From the NCBI RefSeq assembly GCF_029839275.1, contig NZ_JAOCAH010000002.1, positions 62,001 through 126,000 on the forward strand: a DNA stretch of 64,000 nucleotides, read 5' to 3'. Origin of the DNA: Pseudomonas sp. GD03944. GTDB lineage: Bacteria > Pseudomonadota > Gammaproteobacteria > Pseudomonadales > Pseudomonadaceae. The position numbers and the translations under genes are program-made. Shown piece after piece: positions 16,015 to 24,702 of this stretch (its first letter is position 1; the number at the start of each line of letters is the position of its first letter). The notes below the pieces were generated by a model. It was not told the origin of the DNA and searched no databases. It saw only the letters and a program-made list of their open reading frames with translations.

Positions 16015-17213
16015 CACGCCACGGGAATCGCAGGATCGGCCGCGGCCAAGGCCTTGGCGCGATCGGCCACCGGCGGGTAGATCCACACGGTGTTGATCTG
16101 GGTCTTGAGTTCCTTGGCTTCCTGTTTCACCAGCTTGAGTTGACGGTCCCAGCCTTCGGTGAACACGGCGCCCCAGGCCCCGAGGTCCAGGCAGGTCACG
16201 TACTTGGGCTGGCGATAGGGGGTCGGCGCAATGCCCAGCAGGTCCGCCGCGACGTTGTTGCCGGCGTGGCGCCCCAGGGCGATGGCGTGCTGGCAGGACA
16301 TCGCCGCGAAGTTGCCGAGGTCATCGGTGGCGGCATAGGCGACGTCGCCGGCGGCGTAGATGAAATCCTGGCCGAATACCTTGAGGTTGTTGTCCACGTG
16401 CAGCCGCCCCTGGGCGTCACGCACGCTGGTCAGTTGTTCGGTCAGGGCGCTGGCGCGGAAACCCACGGTCCAGATCACGGTACTGGCCTCGATGCGCGAC
16501 CCATCGGCGAGCATCACCCCACCGGCATCCACCGAGGTGACGCTGGTGTCCAGTACCCACTCGATGCCCAGGTGCTCGGAGGCGTCGATGATCGACGGCT
16601 GGATACCCGCGCCCTGGGACGCGGCGATCTGCGGCGCACGGTCCACCACGATCACGCGGATGTCGTGGTCATAGCCGAGCACCGAGCGCAGGCGCGCCGG
16701 CATTTCGGTGGCGGTCTCGATGCCGGTGAAACCACCGCCTGCCACGACCACGGTGTTACGTGCCACGCTGTAGGGCTGGTCCTTGAGGGCCTTGAGGTGG
16801 TTTTCCAGGAAGGACGCCGATTCGATCTGGTCCACGTCGAAGGCGTAGCGGCTCAGGCCCTCCACATTGGGACGCATCAGCTGGCTGCCGGCGGCGAGCA
16901 CCAGGCGGTCGTACGTCAGGGTGGCCTTCTGGTTGGCGCTGTCCATGTAGGTCACCGCCTTGCCCTGTTCGTCGATGGCCATGGCCGTGCCTTTGACGAA
17001 CCGCACGCCCACGGCCTCGAACAGCTCGTCCAGCGGGGCGAACATCTTGTGCACGTCCGCCTCGTAGAAACGCGGGCGGATGCGCAGTTCCGCCTGGGGC
17101 GCCAGCACGGTGATCGCCACGTCGTTGCAATCGTGCATGTCCAGCAGGCGCGCCGCGCTCAAGGCGCTCCAGACACCGCCGAATCCCGCGCCAATGATCA
17201 GAATCTGCTTCAT
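16014..17213 (-). CDS. NAD(P)/FAD-dependent oxidoreductase, type II NADH:quinone dehydrogenase-like
   Basis: The 399-residue protein has an FAD-binding Rossmann motif at the N-terminus (ILIIGAGFGGVWSAL), a second NADH-binding motif (VVVAGGGFTGIETATEM) and the second FAD contact YAAGDVAYA, the layout of NDH-2 and related disulfide-reductase-fold enzymes. It would pass electrons from NADH to quinone without pumping protons. AGGAG lies six bases before the ATG. Three tandem palindromes with 21-bp spacing lie 136-190 bases upstream of the start. It differs from housekeeping Ndh by its sensory-island context and may act in redox signalling. Confidence 0.85.
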   Translation of the reverse strand: MKQILIIGAGFGGVWSALSAARLLDMHDCNDVAITVLAPQAELRIRPRFYEADVHKMFAPLDELFEAVGVRFVKGTAMAIDEQGKAVTYMDSANQKATLTYDRLVLAAGSQLMRPNVEGLSRYAFDVDQIESASFLENHLKALKDQPYSVARNTVVVAGGGFTGIETATEMPARLRSVLGYDHDIRVIVVDRAPQIAASQGAGIQPSIIDASEHLGIEWVLDTSVTSVDAGGVMLADGSRIEASTVIWTVGFRASALTEQLTSVRDAQGRLHVDNNLKVFGQDFIYAAGDVAYAATDDLGNFAAMSCQHAIALGRHAGNNVAADLLGIAPTPYRQPKYVTCLDLGAWGAVFTEGWDRQLKLVKQEAKELKTQINTVWIYPPVADRAKALAAADPAIPVA

Positions 17214-17348
17214 GGGGTACTCCTGAAATAAGAATGAATGACCGGGACGTTTCACAGGGCGCGATGGATCCCGACACTCCGGGCGGAGTCTTCAGGGCGC
17301 TTGCTTGCCGGTGATTCATGCTAGAGGCGGGGGGTGCGGGAAACACTT

Positions 17349-17402
17349 GTACCCAGGTGCCGGTCGGCTATGCCTAGGTGCCGGCAGGTCATACCGCGGT
17401 AT
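17349..17402. promoter_or_regulatory. Three tandem palindromic operators, 21-bp spacing
   Basis: The 12-mers gtacccaggtgc (17349-17360), atgcctaggtgc (17370-17381) and ataccgcggtat (17391-17402) fit ATACCnnGGTAT. Their centres are exactly 21 bases apart, so dimers would sit on one helix face. They lie upstream of the NDH-2 operon and just past the lone-receiver stop. Confidence 0.7.
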
Positions 17403-17413
17403 AGGGCGCGGCG

Positions 17414-17806
17414 TCAGGCGTGGCGCGCGAGGGCCAGCTCAATGAAGTCCATCAACTGGTCGGCCTGGAACGGCTTGGCCAGGCAGGCGATCAGGTCCTG
17501 GGCGCCGGCGCTGACCACCGGCAGTTCGCCCGGGTAGCCGGTGATGAAGATGATGGGAATGTGCACGCCGCGGGCGACCAGCGCCTCGTGCATCTGCACG
17601 CCGCACATGCCGGGCATCTGGATATCGGAAATCAGGCAGTGGGTTTCGCCGGGGCCGGCGGACTGGAGAAACGCGAAGGCATCGGCGTAGGTGCGCACGC
17701 TGTACCCGCTGGCGCGCAACAGGCTCTCAACCGCCGTTCGAACAGACTCATCGTCATCGACAACCGCAATAACGGACCGGCTGCGTGTATACGCTTCTTG
17801 CATCAT
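17414..17806 (-). CDS. Single-domain response regulator (receiver only)
   Basis: The 130-residue protein is a complete receiver: VVDDDES, phospho-Asp61 in LISDIQMPGM, Thr in FITGY and Lys in LAKPF. There is no output domain. The usual Asp-Gly after MPGM is Cys-Gly (MPGMCG). It most resembles receivers of FixJ-type regulators and sits directly downstream of the FixJ-like gene. It could act as a phosphate sink or shuttle between the two PAS kinases. The ribosome site is weak; two adjacent ATG codons could serve. Confidence 0.87.
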   Translation of the reverse strand: MMQEAYTRSRSVIAVVDDDESVRTAVESLLRASGYSVRTYADAFAFLQSAGPGETHCLISDIQMPGMCGVQMHEALVARGVHIPIIFITGYPGELPVVSAGAQDLIACLAKPFQADQLMDFIELALARHA

Positions 17807-17872
17807 GTGCGGGGTCGCTCGTACGGCGCCTATCGTGGGTGCACGATACGCGGTCCAGCGAGGCAAAAAAGT

Positions 17873-17884
17873 ATACCTGCGTAT
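17873..17884. promoter_or_regulatory. Candidate operator upstream of the lone receiver gene
   Basis: atacctgcgtat matches the palindrome family found upstream of the NDH-2 operon and the kinases. It lies in the 82-base gap between the FixJ-like stop and the receiver start, 67 bases before that start. Confidence 0.4.
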
Positions 17885-17888
17885 GGTT

Positions 17889-18542
17889 TCACGAGACCAA
17901 GGCGTTGACGCCGAGGGCTTCGGCCATGCGCACCAGGTCCGCGAAGGTGCGCGCATTCATCTTGCGCATCGCGTGGCCGCGGTGGGTCTTGACGGTGATC
18001 TCGCTCAGGCCGATTTCACCGGCAATCTGCTTGTTCATCAGGCCCGAAACGGCCAGGGCCATGACCGTCTGCTCGCGGGCGGTCAGGCTCGCGTAGCGGC
18101 TGCGCAGCGAGGCCAGGCCGCGGTCGGCTTCGCGGCGCAACCGGTCGCGGGACAATGCCAGGGACACGGCGTCGATCAGGTCCTGTTCGCGAAACGGCTT
18201 GGTGAGGAAGTCCACCGCCCCGGCCTTCATCGCCCGCACCGTCATGGCGATGTCACCGTGACCGGTCATGAAGATGATCGGCAGGCTGATGTTGGCGGTG
18301 GCCAGGTAGTTCTGGAAATCCAGGCCGCTGGTGCCCTGCAGGCGCACGTCCAGCACCATGCAGCTCGGCACGTCGGGGCGGTTGAACGCCATGAACTCGG
18401 CGGCGGAGCTGAACAGCCCGACCTTGAGGCCGATGGAACGCAGCAGGCTGCCGAGGGACTCGCGCAGCAGAGTGTCGTCGTCGACGATGTAGACGAACGG
18501 GTCGGCGCTGCCAGGGCGGCTCGGGGTGAAGGCTTCGTGCAT
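17889..18542 (-). CDS. FixJ/NarL-type response regulator with LuxR HTH
   Basis: The 217-residue protein has a receiver (IVDDD, phospho-Asp65 in VLDVRLQG, FMTGHGD, FLTKPF) and a LuxR-type helix-turn-helix (LTAREQTVMALAVSG, NKQIAGEIGLSEITVKTHRG). The FMTGHGDIAMTVRAMKAGAVDFLTKPF-type signature is typical of FixJ, StyR and TodT regulators. Two ATG codons are six bases apart; the second is chosen because GGAG is seven bases before it and only one base from the first. It follows the PAS kinase gene by 83 bases and is its probable partner. It is the best candidate to bind the ATACCnnGGTAT sites. Confidence 0.9.
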   Translation of the reverse strand: MHEAFTPSRPGSADPFVYIVDDDTLLRESLGSLLRSIGLKVGLFSSAAEFMAFNRPDVPSCMVLDVRLQGTSGLDFQNYLATANISLPIIFMTGHGDIAMTVRAMKAGAVDFLTKPFREQDLIDAVSLALSRDRLRREADRGLASLRSRYASLTAREQTVMALAVSGLMNKQIAGEIGLSEITVKTHRGHAMRKMNARTFADLVRMAEALGVNALVS

Positions 18543-18625
18543 GGACATTCTCCGGGCTCCGGGGCCCGCTATCGGTATGGCGAGCGGCGTCGCCCCTGCG
18601 GGCGGCGCCGGTTTTGCGTGATGCG

Positions 18626-20164
18626 CTACAGGGGGTCGCGGCTGACCAGCGGCAAGGCGATGAAGAACGAGGCGCCCTGCCCCGCCGGGCTGCTGGCCCA
18701 GATCCGGCCGCCGTGGAATTCGATGATCGAGCGGCAGATCGACAGGCCGATGCCGAGGCCGTTTTCCTTGGTGGTGAAGAACGGGTTGAACAGCGACGGC
18801 AGCACGTCGCTGGCGATGCCCGGCCCCTGGTCGGCGATTTCCAGCACCACCTCGTCGCCCTGCACCCCGGTGCGAATGTGCAGGGTTCGCCGCTGCACCT
18901 CGACCGCGGCCATGGCCTGGCAGGCATTGATGATCAGGTTGATGATGACCTGCTGCAGTTGCACGCGATCGGCGCTGACCCGGCCGTCCAGGGCCGCCAG
19001 CTCGACCTTGGGGGTGATCCGGTGGTGCACGATGTCGTGCTGAACCAGGCTCAGGGTCTCGCAGAGAATGGCGTCCAGCGACTCGACCTGGCGCAGCGGG
19101 TCGCACTTGCGGGCGAGCGCGCGCACGCGCCCGATGACTTCGCTGGCGCGCCCGGCGCTGGCGATGATCCGCTCGATGGATTGCCGGGCCTCGCCGAGGC
19201 AGGGCTCGGGGCGGTCCAGCCACTTGCGGCAGGCCTCGCCGCTGGCGCTGATCGCCGTCAGCGGCTGGTTGACCTCGTGGGCGATGGAGGCCGCCAGCTC
19301 CCCCAGGGAGGTCAGCCGGGTGACGTGGGCCAGTTGCGACTGGGTGCGCACCAGGGCGTCCTCCGCCTGGCGGCTGACGGTAACGTCCATCAGCGCGCCG
19401 ACGTATTCACAGCGCCCGTGATGGATGGACAACGGGCTGGCGATCATGTGCACGTGCTTGATGCGGCCATCCGGCATCAACAAACGGTGGCGGAGCTCGA
19501 TCAGGCGCTCATGGCGGGCGGCCTTGTCGAACACCTGCTGCACCATGGCGCGGTCATCGGGGTGGGTGCGCGCCATGATCAGCGACACCGTCGGCTGCTC
19601 GGACAGCGGGTACTCGAAGATGCGCGCCGACTCGTCCGACCAGGACAGCGCCTCGCGCCCCGCGACGAAACCGATGCTGCCGGTCTGGCTCAGGCGCTGG
19701 GCGCCGACCAGGTAGGCCTCGTTGTGGCGCAGGCTGTCGGCGGCGTACTTGCTGCGCATGGCCAGGAAGGTGATGGCCGACAGGGCCGTGAGGCAGCGGA
19801 AGAAACCGGTGGCCGATTCCCAGCTGTGGTAGCCGCCGTTGAGCAGGAAGGTGAAGGTGAGCAGCAGCATGCAGATCACCGCCACCAGGATCACCACGTT
19901 GATGGAGAACAGGTTGGCCGCCATCAGCAACAACGTGATGTAGAGAATGGTCGGCGCCAGGTGGCTGTGGGTCTCGGCGTTGATCACCAGGATGCCGCAG
20001 GCCACGATCAGCCCGACGATCCAGCCCAGGGCATTCTCCAGGGGCTTGGGGCTGATGCCGATCAGTGGCCGGGACGAGCGCTGCCCCGGGCCGTTGCGCC
20101 ACGAGCCGTTTGCGGGCCTCAAGCTGTGCCACCAGCGTGCGGGGGCAGTTCGGCTGCTGTTCAT
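18626..20164 (-). CDS. Membrane PAS-domain sensor histidine kinase (FixL/StyS-like)
   Basis: The 512-residue protein has three to four transmembrane helices (about 45-140), a PAS domain (about 155-270, with THPDD and LLMPDGRIKHVH) and a HisKA box with His297 in SIAHEVNQPL. The HATPase follows (NLIINACQAM, DQGPGI, GLGIGLSI). The HEVNQPL form of the H box is characteristic of kinases paired with FixJ-like regulators. It is divergent from a LysR gene and upstream of its likely regulator gene. A second kinase with the same PAS-HisKA-HATPase plan lies at 22738-24540. Confidence 0.9.
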   Translation of the reverse strand: MNSSRTAPARWWHSLRPANGSWRNGPGQRSSRPLIGISPKPLENALGWIVGLIVACGILVINAETHSHLAPTILYITLLLMAANLFSINVVILVAVICMLLLTFTFLLNGGYHSWESATGFFRCLTALSAITFLAMRSKYAADSLRHNEAYLVGAQRLSQTGSIGFVAGREALSWSDESARIFEYPLSEQPTVSLIMARTHPDDRAMVQQVFDKAARHERLIELRHRLLMPDGRIKHVHMIASPLSIHHGRCEYVGALMDVTVSRQAEDALVRTQSQLAHVTRLTSLGELAASIAHEVNQPLTAISASGEACRKWLDRPEPCLGEARQSIERIIASAGRASEVIGRVRALARKCDPLRQVESLDAILCETLSLVQHDIVHHRITPKVELAALDGRVSADRVQLQQVIINLIINACQAMAAVEVQRRTLHIRTGVQGDEVVLEIADQGPGIASDVLPSLFNPFFTTKENGLGIGLSICRSIIEFHGGRIWASSPAGQGASFFIALPLVSRDPL

Positions 20165-20280
20165 GTCGCGTCTGCCTTCCTTGTGAGTGAACGGAGCGCA
20201 CCGGTGCGCTGGCTCATCCTAAAAGCCAGTCCGATCAGAGGGTTAGGCCAGAAAACCCTGAGTTTCTGCCAACCGTTCCG

Positions 20281-20331
20281 ATACCCGAGGACGGCGCGCC
20301 ATACCCAGGCATGGCAGCACTGACCTCAGGT
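20281..20331. promoter_or_regulatory. Candidate operators between PAS kinase and LysR genes
   Basis: atacccaggcat (20301-20312) is a good match to the ATACCnnGGTAT family. It is flanked by weaker versions, atacccgagg (20281-20290) and acctcaggt (20323-20331), at about 20-base spacing. The cluster lies in the 288-base divergent region. Confidence 0.45.
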
Positions 20332-20452
20332 ACAACTGACGCCCCCGGGGCGCGTGCGTAAGCTGGACCGACGTCGATCGAGGGTGCCCTGGCGCGGCGA
20401 TCCGTCGTTCGAATCCACTTACCTGAGCGGCCCCGGCCGGACGGCGAACCTG

Positions 20453-21388
20453 ATGAACAGAAATGACCTGCGGCGTGCCGACATCAACCTGCTGGTTGTC
20501 TTCGAAACCCTGATGCGCGAGCGCAACCTCACCCGCGTGGGTGAAAAGCTGTTTCTCGGCCAGCCGACCATCAGCGCGGCGCTGGGGCGGCTGCGCTCGC
20601 TGTTCAACGACCCGCTGTTCATCCGCGTGGGGCGGGCGATGGAGCCCACGGCCCGGGCCGAGGAAATTCATGCGCGGCTGACGCCAGCCCTCGACGCCAT
20701 CGCCGCGGCCCTGGCCAGCAGCCAGACCTTCGACCCGCAGACCAGCGACACGGCGTTTCGCATCGGCCTCTCGGACGACGTCGAATACGCCATGCTGCCG
20801 CGCTTCATGCAGCGCCTGCGCGACGAGGCGCCGAACATCACCCTGGTGGTGCGCCGGGCGGACCAGTGGCAGCTGCCGCAGTTGTTGGTGGCGGGCGAGA
20901 TTTCCCTGGGCATCAGCCACACCGAGGACCTGCCGGCCAACTCCCGGCGCATGAACCTGCGCCCGATACGCCCCATGCTCCTGCACGCCGGCGCTGCCGC
21001 CGAGCCCCTGGACCTGGACGCGTTCTGCCAGCGCCCCCATGTGGTGGTGTCGTCGATGGGCAATGTCACCGATGAGACCGACCGGGCCCTGAGCCGCCTC
21101 GGCCGGCAGCGCAAGGTGGTGCTGGCGGTGCCGCAGTTCAGTTGCCTGCCGACGCTGCTGGCCAACAGCGACCTGGTCGCCCTGGTGCCGGACTACGTGG
21201 CCCGGGCCATGGCCCAGCGCGAGGGGCTGAACGCAGACCGTGCACCGCTCGACCTGCCGGTACCGGACCTGTCCATGGCCTGGCACGGGGCGAGCCACAA
21301 CGACCCACGGGAACGCTGGTTGCGCTCGCGCTTCAGCGCCTATTTTCGCCAGTGGCAGGAACGCCCGGACTCGCGGGCGGTGGCCTGA
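20453..21388 (+). CDS. LysR-family regulator (NodD/LeuO-like subgroup)
   Basis: The 311-residue protein begins MNRNDLRRADINLLVVFETLM, typical of the NodD/LeuO/PcpR branch, with the helix-turn-helix GEKLFLGQPTISAALGRLR. The effector domain follows (RIGLSDDVEYAMLPRF). The ATG directly before the conserved start is used rather than an upstream one that would add 33 residues without homology. It is divergent from the PAS kinase across a region with palindromic sites. The ligand and targets are unknown. Confidence 0.88.
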   Translation: MNRNDLRRADINLLVVFETLMRERNLTRVGEKLFLGQPTISAALGRLRSLFNDPLFIRVGRAMEPTARAEEIHARLTPALDAIAAALASSQTFDPQTSDTAFRIGLSDDVEYAMLPRFMQRLRDEAPNITLVVRRADQWQLPQLLVAGEISLGISHTEDLPANSRRMNLRPIRPMLLHAGAAAEPLDLDAFCQRPHVVVSSMGNVTDETDRALSRLGRQRKVVLAVPQFSCLPTLLANSDLVALVPDYVARAMAQREGLNADRAPLDLPVPDLSMAWHGASHNDPRERWLRSRFSAYFRQWQERPDSRAVA

Positions 21389-21395
21389 GAAGGGT

Positions 21396-22445
21396 TCAGT
21401 CGAGCCGCGAAAAACGGCTGCGATAGTCCCGCGGGGAGATCGACAGGTTGCGCTGGAAGGCGCTGCGCATCCGCTCTTCATCACCGAAGCCGCACAGGCG
21501 CGCCACCTGGTCGATGTTGCGCGGCGAGCTTTCCAGCATGCGCCGGGCCGCTTCCAGGCGGAACAGTTCGATGGCCTTGGCCGGGGTGCGGCCGGTCTTG
21601 AGCTTGTAGACCCGGGCGAAGTTGCGCGGGCTCATTTTCGCCTGCTCGGCCAGGCGCTCCACCGTGAGTTTGTCGTTGCCCAGGTTGTCCGCCAGCCAGA
21701 CATGCAGGTCGTCGAACACGCTGCTGTCGTGGGACTGCGACTGCAGCAGTTCGCTGTACTGGGCCTGGCCACCGGGACGCTTGAGGTAGACCACCAGTTC
21801 CTTGGCCACCTGCATCGCGACCTCGCGGCCGCAGTCGGCCTCCACCAGGGCCAGCGCCAGGTCGATGCCGGCGCTCACCCCGGCCGAGGTCCAGACAGTG
21901 CCCTGCTGGATGAAGATCGCGTCGGCATCCACCTCGACCTCCGGAAAGCCGTGCTTGAGCGTGTCGCACATGGCCCAGTGCGTGGCGGCGCGCCGGCCAT
22001 CGAGCAGCCCGGCCTTGGCCAGCAGAAACGCGCCGCTGCAGACCGAGGCGATGCGCCGGGCCTGGTGGCCGGTGTCGCGCAGCCAGGCCACCAACTCGTG
22101 GTAGTCGTCCAGGGTACGGCAGATATCCGGGGCGCCCGGCACGATGAAGGTGTCCACCGGCGCCCCGCCCAACTGGTCCAGGCGCGTGGTGTTCACCGCC
22201 AGGCCTTCGACCGTCTGCATCAGGCCGCCTTCCAGGCTGGCGGTCTGCAGCTGATAACCGGGCAGGCCGCGTTCATGGCGGGCCTTGGTGGCGGCCCAGA
22301 ACACGGTCTGGGCGCCGCTCAGGTCGAGCAGCCCCATCTGCTGGTAGGCGACGAAGATCACGTGCCTGGGCTGATCCAGGGCATGCGGGATGACCGCCTC
22401 CGCCGATTGCGTGTGTGCCGCTTGCGCGCCTTGGGACCCCACCAT
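21396..22445 (-). CDS. GlxA-type AraC regulator with DJ-1/PfpI domain
   Basis: The 349-residue protein has an N-terminal DJ-1/PfpI amidotransferase-like domain (IFVAYQQMGLLDLSGAQTVF; nucleophile-elbow Cys in IASVCSGAFLLAKAGLL) and a C-terminal AraC pair (LTVERLAEQAKMSPRNFARVYK, CGFGDEERMRSAFQRN). GlxA-family members such as GbdR, ArgR and CdhR sense small amine or amino-acid metabolites. The start was placed at the ATG nearest the domain; 32 more residues are open upstream but look like shadow. It is convergent with the LysR gene, seven bases away. Confidence 0.88.
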   Translation of the reverse strand: MVGSQGAQAAHTQSAEAVIPHALDQPRHVIFVAYQQMGLLDLSGAQTVFWAATKARHERGLPGYQLQTASLEGGLMQTVEGLAVNTTRLDQLGGAPVDTFIVPGAPDICRTLDDYHELVAWLRDTGHQARRIASVCSGAFLLAKAGLLDGRRAATHWAMCDTLKHGFPEVEVDADAIFIQQGTVWTSAGVSAGIDLALALVEADCGREVAMQVAKELVVYLKRPGGQAQYSELLQSQSHDSSVFDDLHVWLADNLGNDKLTVERLAEQAKMSPRNFARVYKLKTGRTPAKAIELFRLEAARRMLESSPRNIDQVARLCGFGDEERMRSAFQRNLSISPRDYRSRFSRLD

Positions 22446-22737
22446 CGCTGCACGTACCCTGCCGGTTGAAAAAGGGCTGCCGAAATACGGTCTGCGCCGC
22501 GGCCTGTCAAGCGAACCGCCCCGGGAGCCGACGCCCGGCACACAGGCGCCGGAAGTGGCGGAAATCCGGGGTTATCCGTCAGGGCACAGGGTGTCGCAGC
22601 GCCGTAGGATGCTTGAGGATAGGCCAGTTTCGTGCCGCGTTCACGCCACGATTTGGCCGGGCATCGGCGTGCCCAGGGAGGCGCTCGGGTAACGGTCATC
22701 GCGAGGCCCGAACGGGCCCTGGTGAGAGTCGGCAGGT

Positions 22738-24540
22738 TCAGCCGTGTTTCGCGGTCGATTGGGCCAGCGCGGGCAACGAACAATGGAAGGCCGCGCCGCC
22801 CGCCAGGCGCTCGTCGACCCAGATCCGCCCGCCGTGCCGTTCGACGATGGCGCGGCAGATGGGCAGCCCCATGCCCATGCCATCGGTCTTGGTGGTGAAG
22901 AAGGGGTTGAACAGCCTGGGCAGCGCCTGCGGGTCGACCCCCGGCCCGGTGTCGGTGACCACCAGCAACGGATCGCCCTGGGCGTCGCGCCAGACGCGCA
23001 CCCGCAGCCGGCGCTCGCCCTCGGGGCAACCCGCCATGGCCTGGATCGCATTCATCGCCAGGTTGACGATCACCTGCTGCAACTGCACGCGGTCCCCGCG
23101 CACCGCCAGGACCTCGGCGGTCAGCGCCACCGACAGCAGCACGCCGTTGTGCACCGCCTCGCGCTGGACCAGCGCCAGGGCGTCCTCCACCACTTCGCGC
23201 AGATCCAGCGGTACGTACTGCGGGTCGGATTTTCGCGACAGCGCCCGGATGCGCAGGATGACGTCGCTGGCCCGGCGCACCTCGCTGAGAATGCGCTCGA
23301 TGCCGCTGCGCACTTCCCTGATATCCGGCTCGGCATGCTGCAACCAGCGCAGGCTGGCTTCGCCATTGGCGGCCATGGCCGACAGCGGCTGGTTGACCTC
23401 ATGGGCGATGGAGGCGACCAGCTCGCCCAGGGTCGTGACTCGGGTGACGTGGGCCAGCTCGACCTGGGATCGGTGCAGGGCCTCCTCGGCGATCTTGCTG
23501 GCGGTCACCTCCATCAGCGCGCCGATGTACTCGCAGTTGCCGGCCGCATCCAGCACCGGGTGGGCAAGCAGGTGCACATGCTTGATCCGCCCGTCCGCCA
23601 TGGCCAGGCGGAACTCGACGTCCAGCGTCGGCTCGCGCCCGAGGGCACCGGCGATCACCTGTTCGATGATGCCGCGGTCATCAGGGTGGGTGGCCTGCAG
23701 GATGCCTTTGAGCGCCGGCGGCTGCTCGGCCGGGAACTCGAACAGGCGCAGGGCCTCCTCGGAAAAGTACAGCTCGCCGCCGGGCACCCTGAACCCGATG
23801 CTGCTGGTGCGGCTGATGCGCTGGGCACCGGCCAGGAATGCCTCGCTGCGGCGCAGCGCTTCCACCGCCTGGTTGCGCTCGGTGACGTCGTTGTGGGTGG
23901 CGAGGATGGCCACCGGCCGCCCGTAGCGGTCGCGCAACAAGGCACAGCGGCAGGCCACGGTGATCGCCTCGCCGCTGCGTCGATGGACGTCCAGCTCGCC
24001 TTCCCAGGTCCCGGTGCGGTGCAGCGTGCCCAGGATTTCGCCCATGGGCCGGGGGAAGCGGGTCTGCAGCAGCGCATGCAGGTTCTGCCCCTGGGCTTCC
24101 TCCTGGCACCAGCCGTAGAGCTTCTGCGCGCCCGGGTTCCAGCGGGTGATGATGCCCGCGAGGGTGCGGATGATGATGGCGTCGTGGGTCTGCGACAGCT
24201 CCTTGAGCTGCACCTGCAGTTCGTCGTTGGCCACCTTGTTCTTGAGCGCGAAGACCGTGGTGATGGTGATGGCGATCAGGCTCACCACGCAGCGGATGGA
24301 CGCCGGCGTGGCCACTTCGCCGGGGTGGGAAACCAGGAAGGAAATGGCCGTGAGGGCCATACAAGTCACCGCCACGACCAGCACCCCCCGGCGACTGAAC
24401 ACCTCCACCGCGATCAGGATGACCGTCACGTAGAGAACGGCGACGGCGATCTCCAGGCCGGTCACGGTGTCAATGATGAAAATCAGCGCCGCCAGCGCCA
24501 GCGCGCCCATTCGCAACAGGGTTTCTCGAATCGTCTGCAT
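22738..24540 (-). CDS. Orphan membrane PAS-PAS sensor histidine kinase
   Basis: The 600-residue protein has about three transmembrane helices (11-110), a first PAS domain (about 115-230; IITRWNPGAQKLYGW), a second PAS (about 235-350; THPDD, RLAMADGRIKHVH), HisKA with His380 in SIAHEVNQPL and a HATPase (NLAMNAIQAM, DTGPGVD, GMGMGLPI). The second PAS and catalytic core closely parallel the kinase at 18626-20164, so the two are paralogues. No regulator gene adjoins it; it may signal through the nearby FixJ-type protein or lone receiver. Two palindromes spaced 21 bases lie upstream. Confidence 0.9.
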   Translation of the reverse strand: MQTIRETLLRMGALALAALIFIIDTVTGLEIAVAVLYVTVILIAVEVFSRRGVLVVAVTCMALTAISFLVSHPGEVATPASIRCVVSLIAITITTVFALKNKVANDELQVQLKELSQTHDAIIIRTLAGIITRWNPGAQKLYGWCQEEAQGQNLHALLQTRFPRPMGEILGTLHRTGTWEGELDVHRRSGEAITVACRCALLRDRYGRPVAILATHNDVTERNQAVEALRRSEAFLAGAQRISRTSSIGFRVPGGELYFSEEALRLFEFPAEQPPALKGILQATHPDDRGIIEQVIAGALGREPTLDVEFRLAMADGRIKHVHLLAHPVLDAAGNCEYIGALMEVTASKIAEEALHRSQVELAHVTRVTTLGELVASIAHEVNQPLSAMAANGEASLRWLQHAEPDIREVRSGIERILSEVRRASDVILRIRALSRKSDPQYVPLDLREVVEDALALVQREAVHNGVLLSVALTAEVLAVRGDRVQLQQVIVNLAMNAIQAMAGCPEGERRLRVRVWRDAQGDPLLVVTDTGPGVDPQALPRLFNPFFTTKTDGMGMGLPICRAIVERHGGRIWVDERLAGGAAFHCSLPALAQSTAKHG

Positions 24541-24657
24541 GCGCCTGCATCACCTGGGTTGACCGTGTGGGGCGTGACGCCGGTGAAAGGCAGGCGACAT
24601 CCCGCTCGGCAATGACACGCAGCCGGAGCATAGGTCGATGTGACGAGGGGATGAACT

Positions 24658-24690
24658 ATACCTAGGTGTCTGTGCGGGACACCCCGGGAT
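24658..24690. promoter_or_regulatory. Two tandem operators, 21-bp spacing, upstream of orphan kinase
   Basis: atacctaggtgt (24658-24669) and acaccccgggat (24679-24690) match the ATACCnnGGTAT family, with centres exactly 21 bases apart. They lie 118-150 bases before the kinase ATG and repeat the geometry seen before the NDH-2 operon. Confidence 0.6.
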
Positions 24691-24702
24691 GGGCGGCGAG
24701 GG

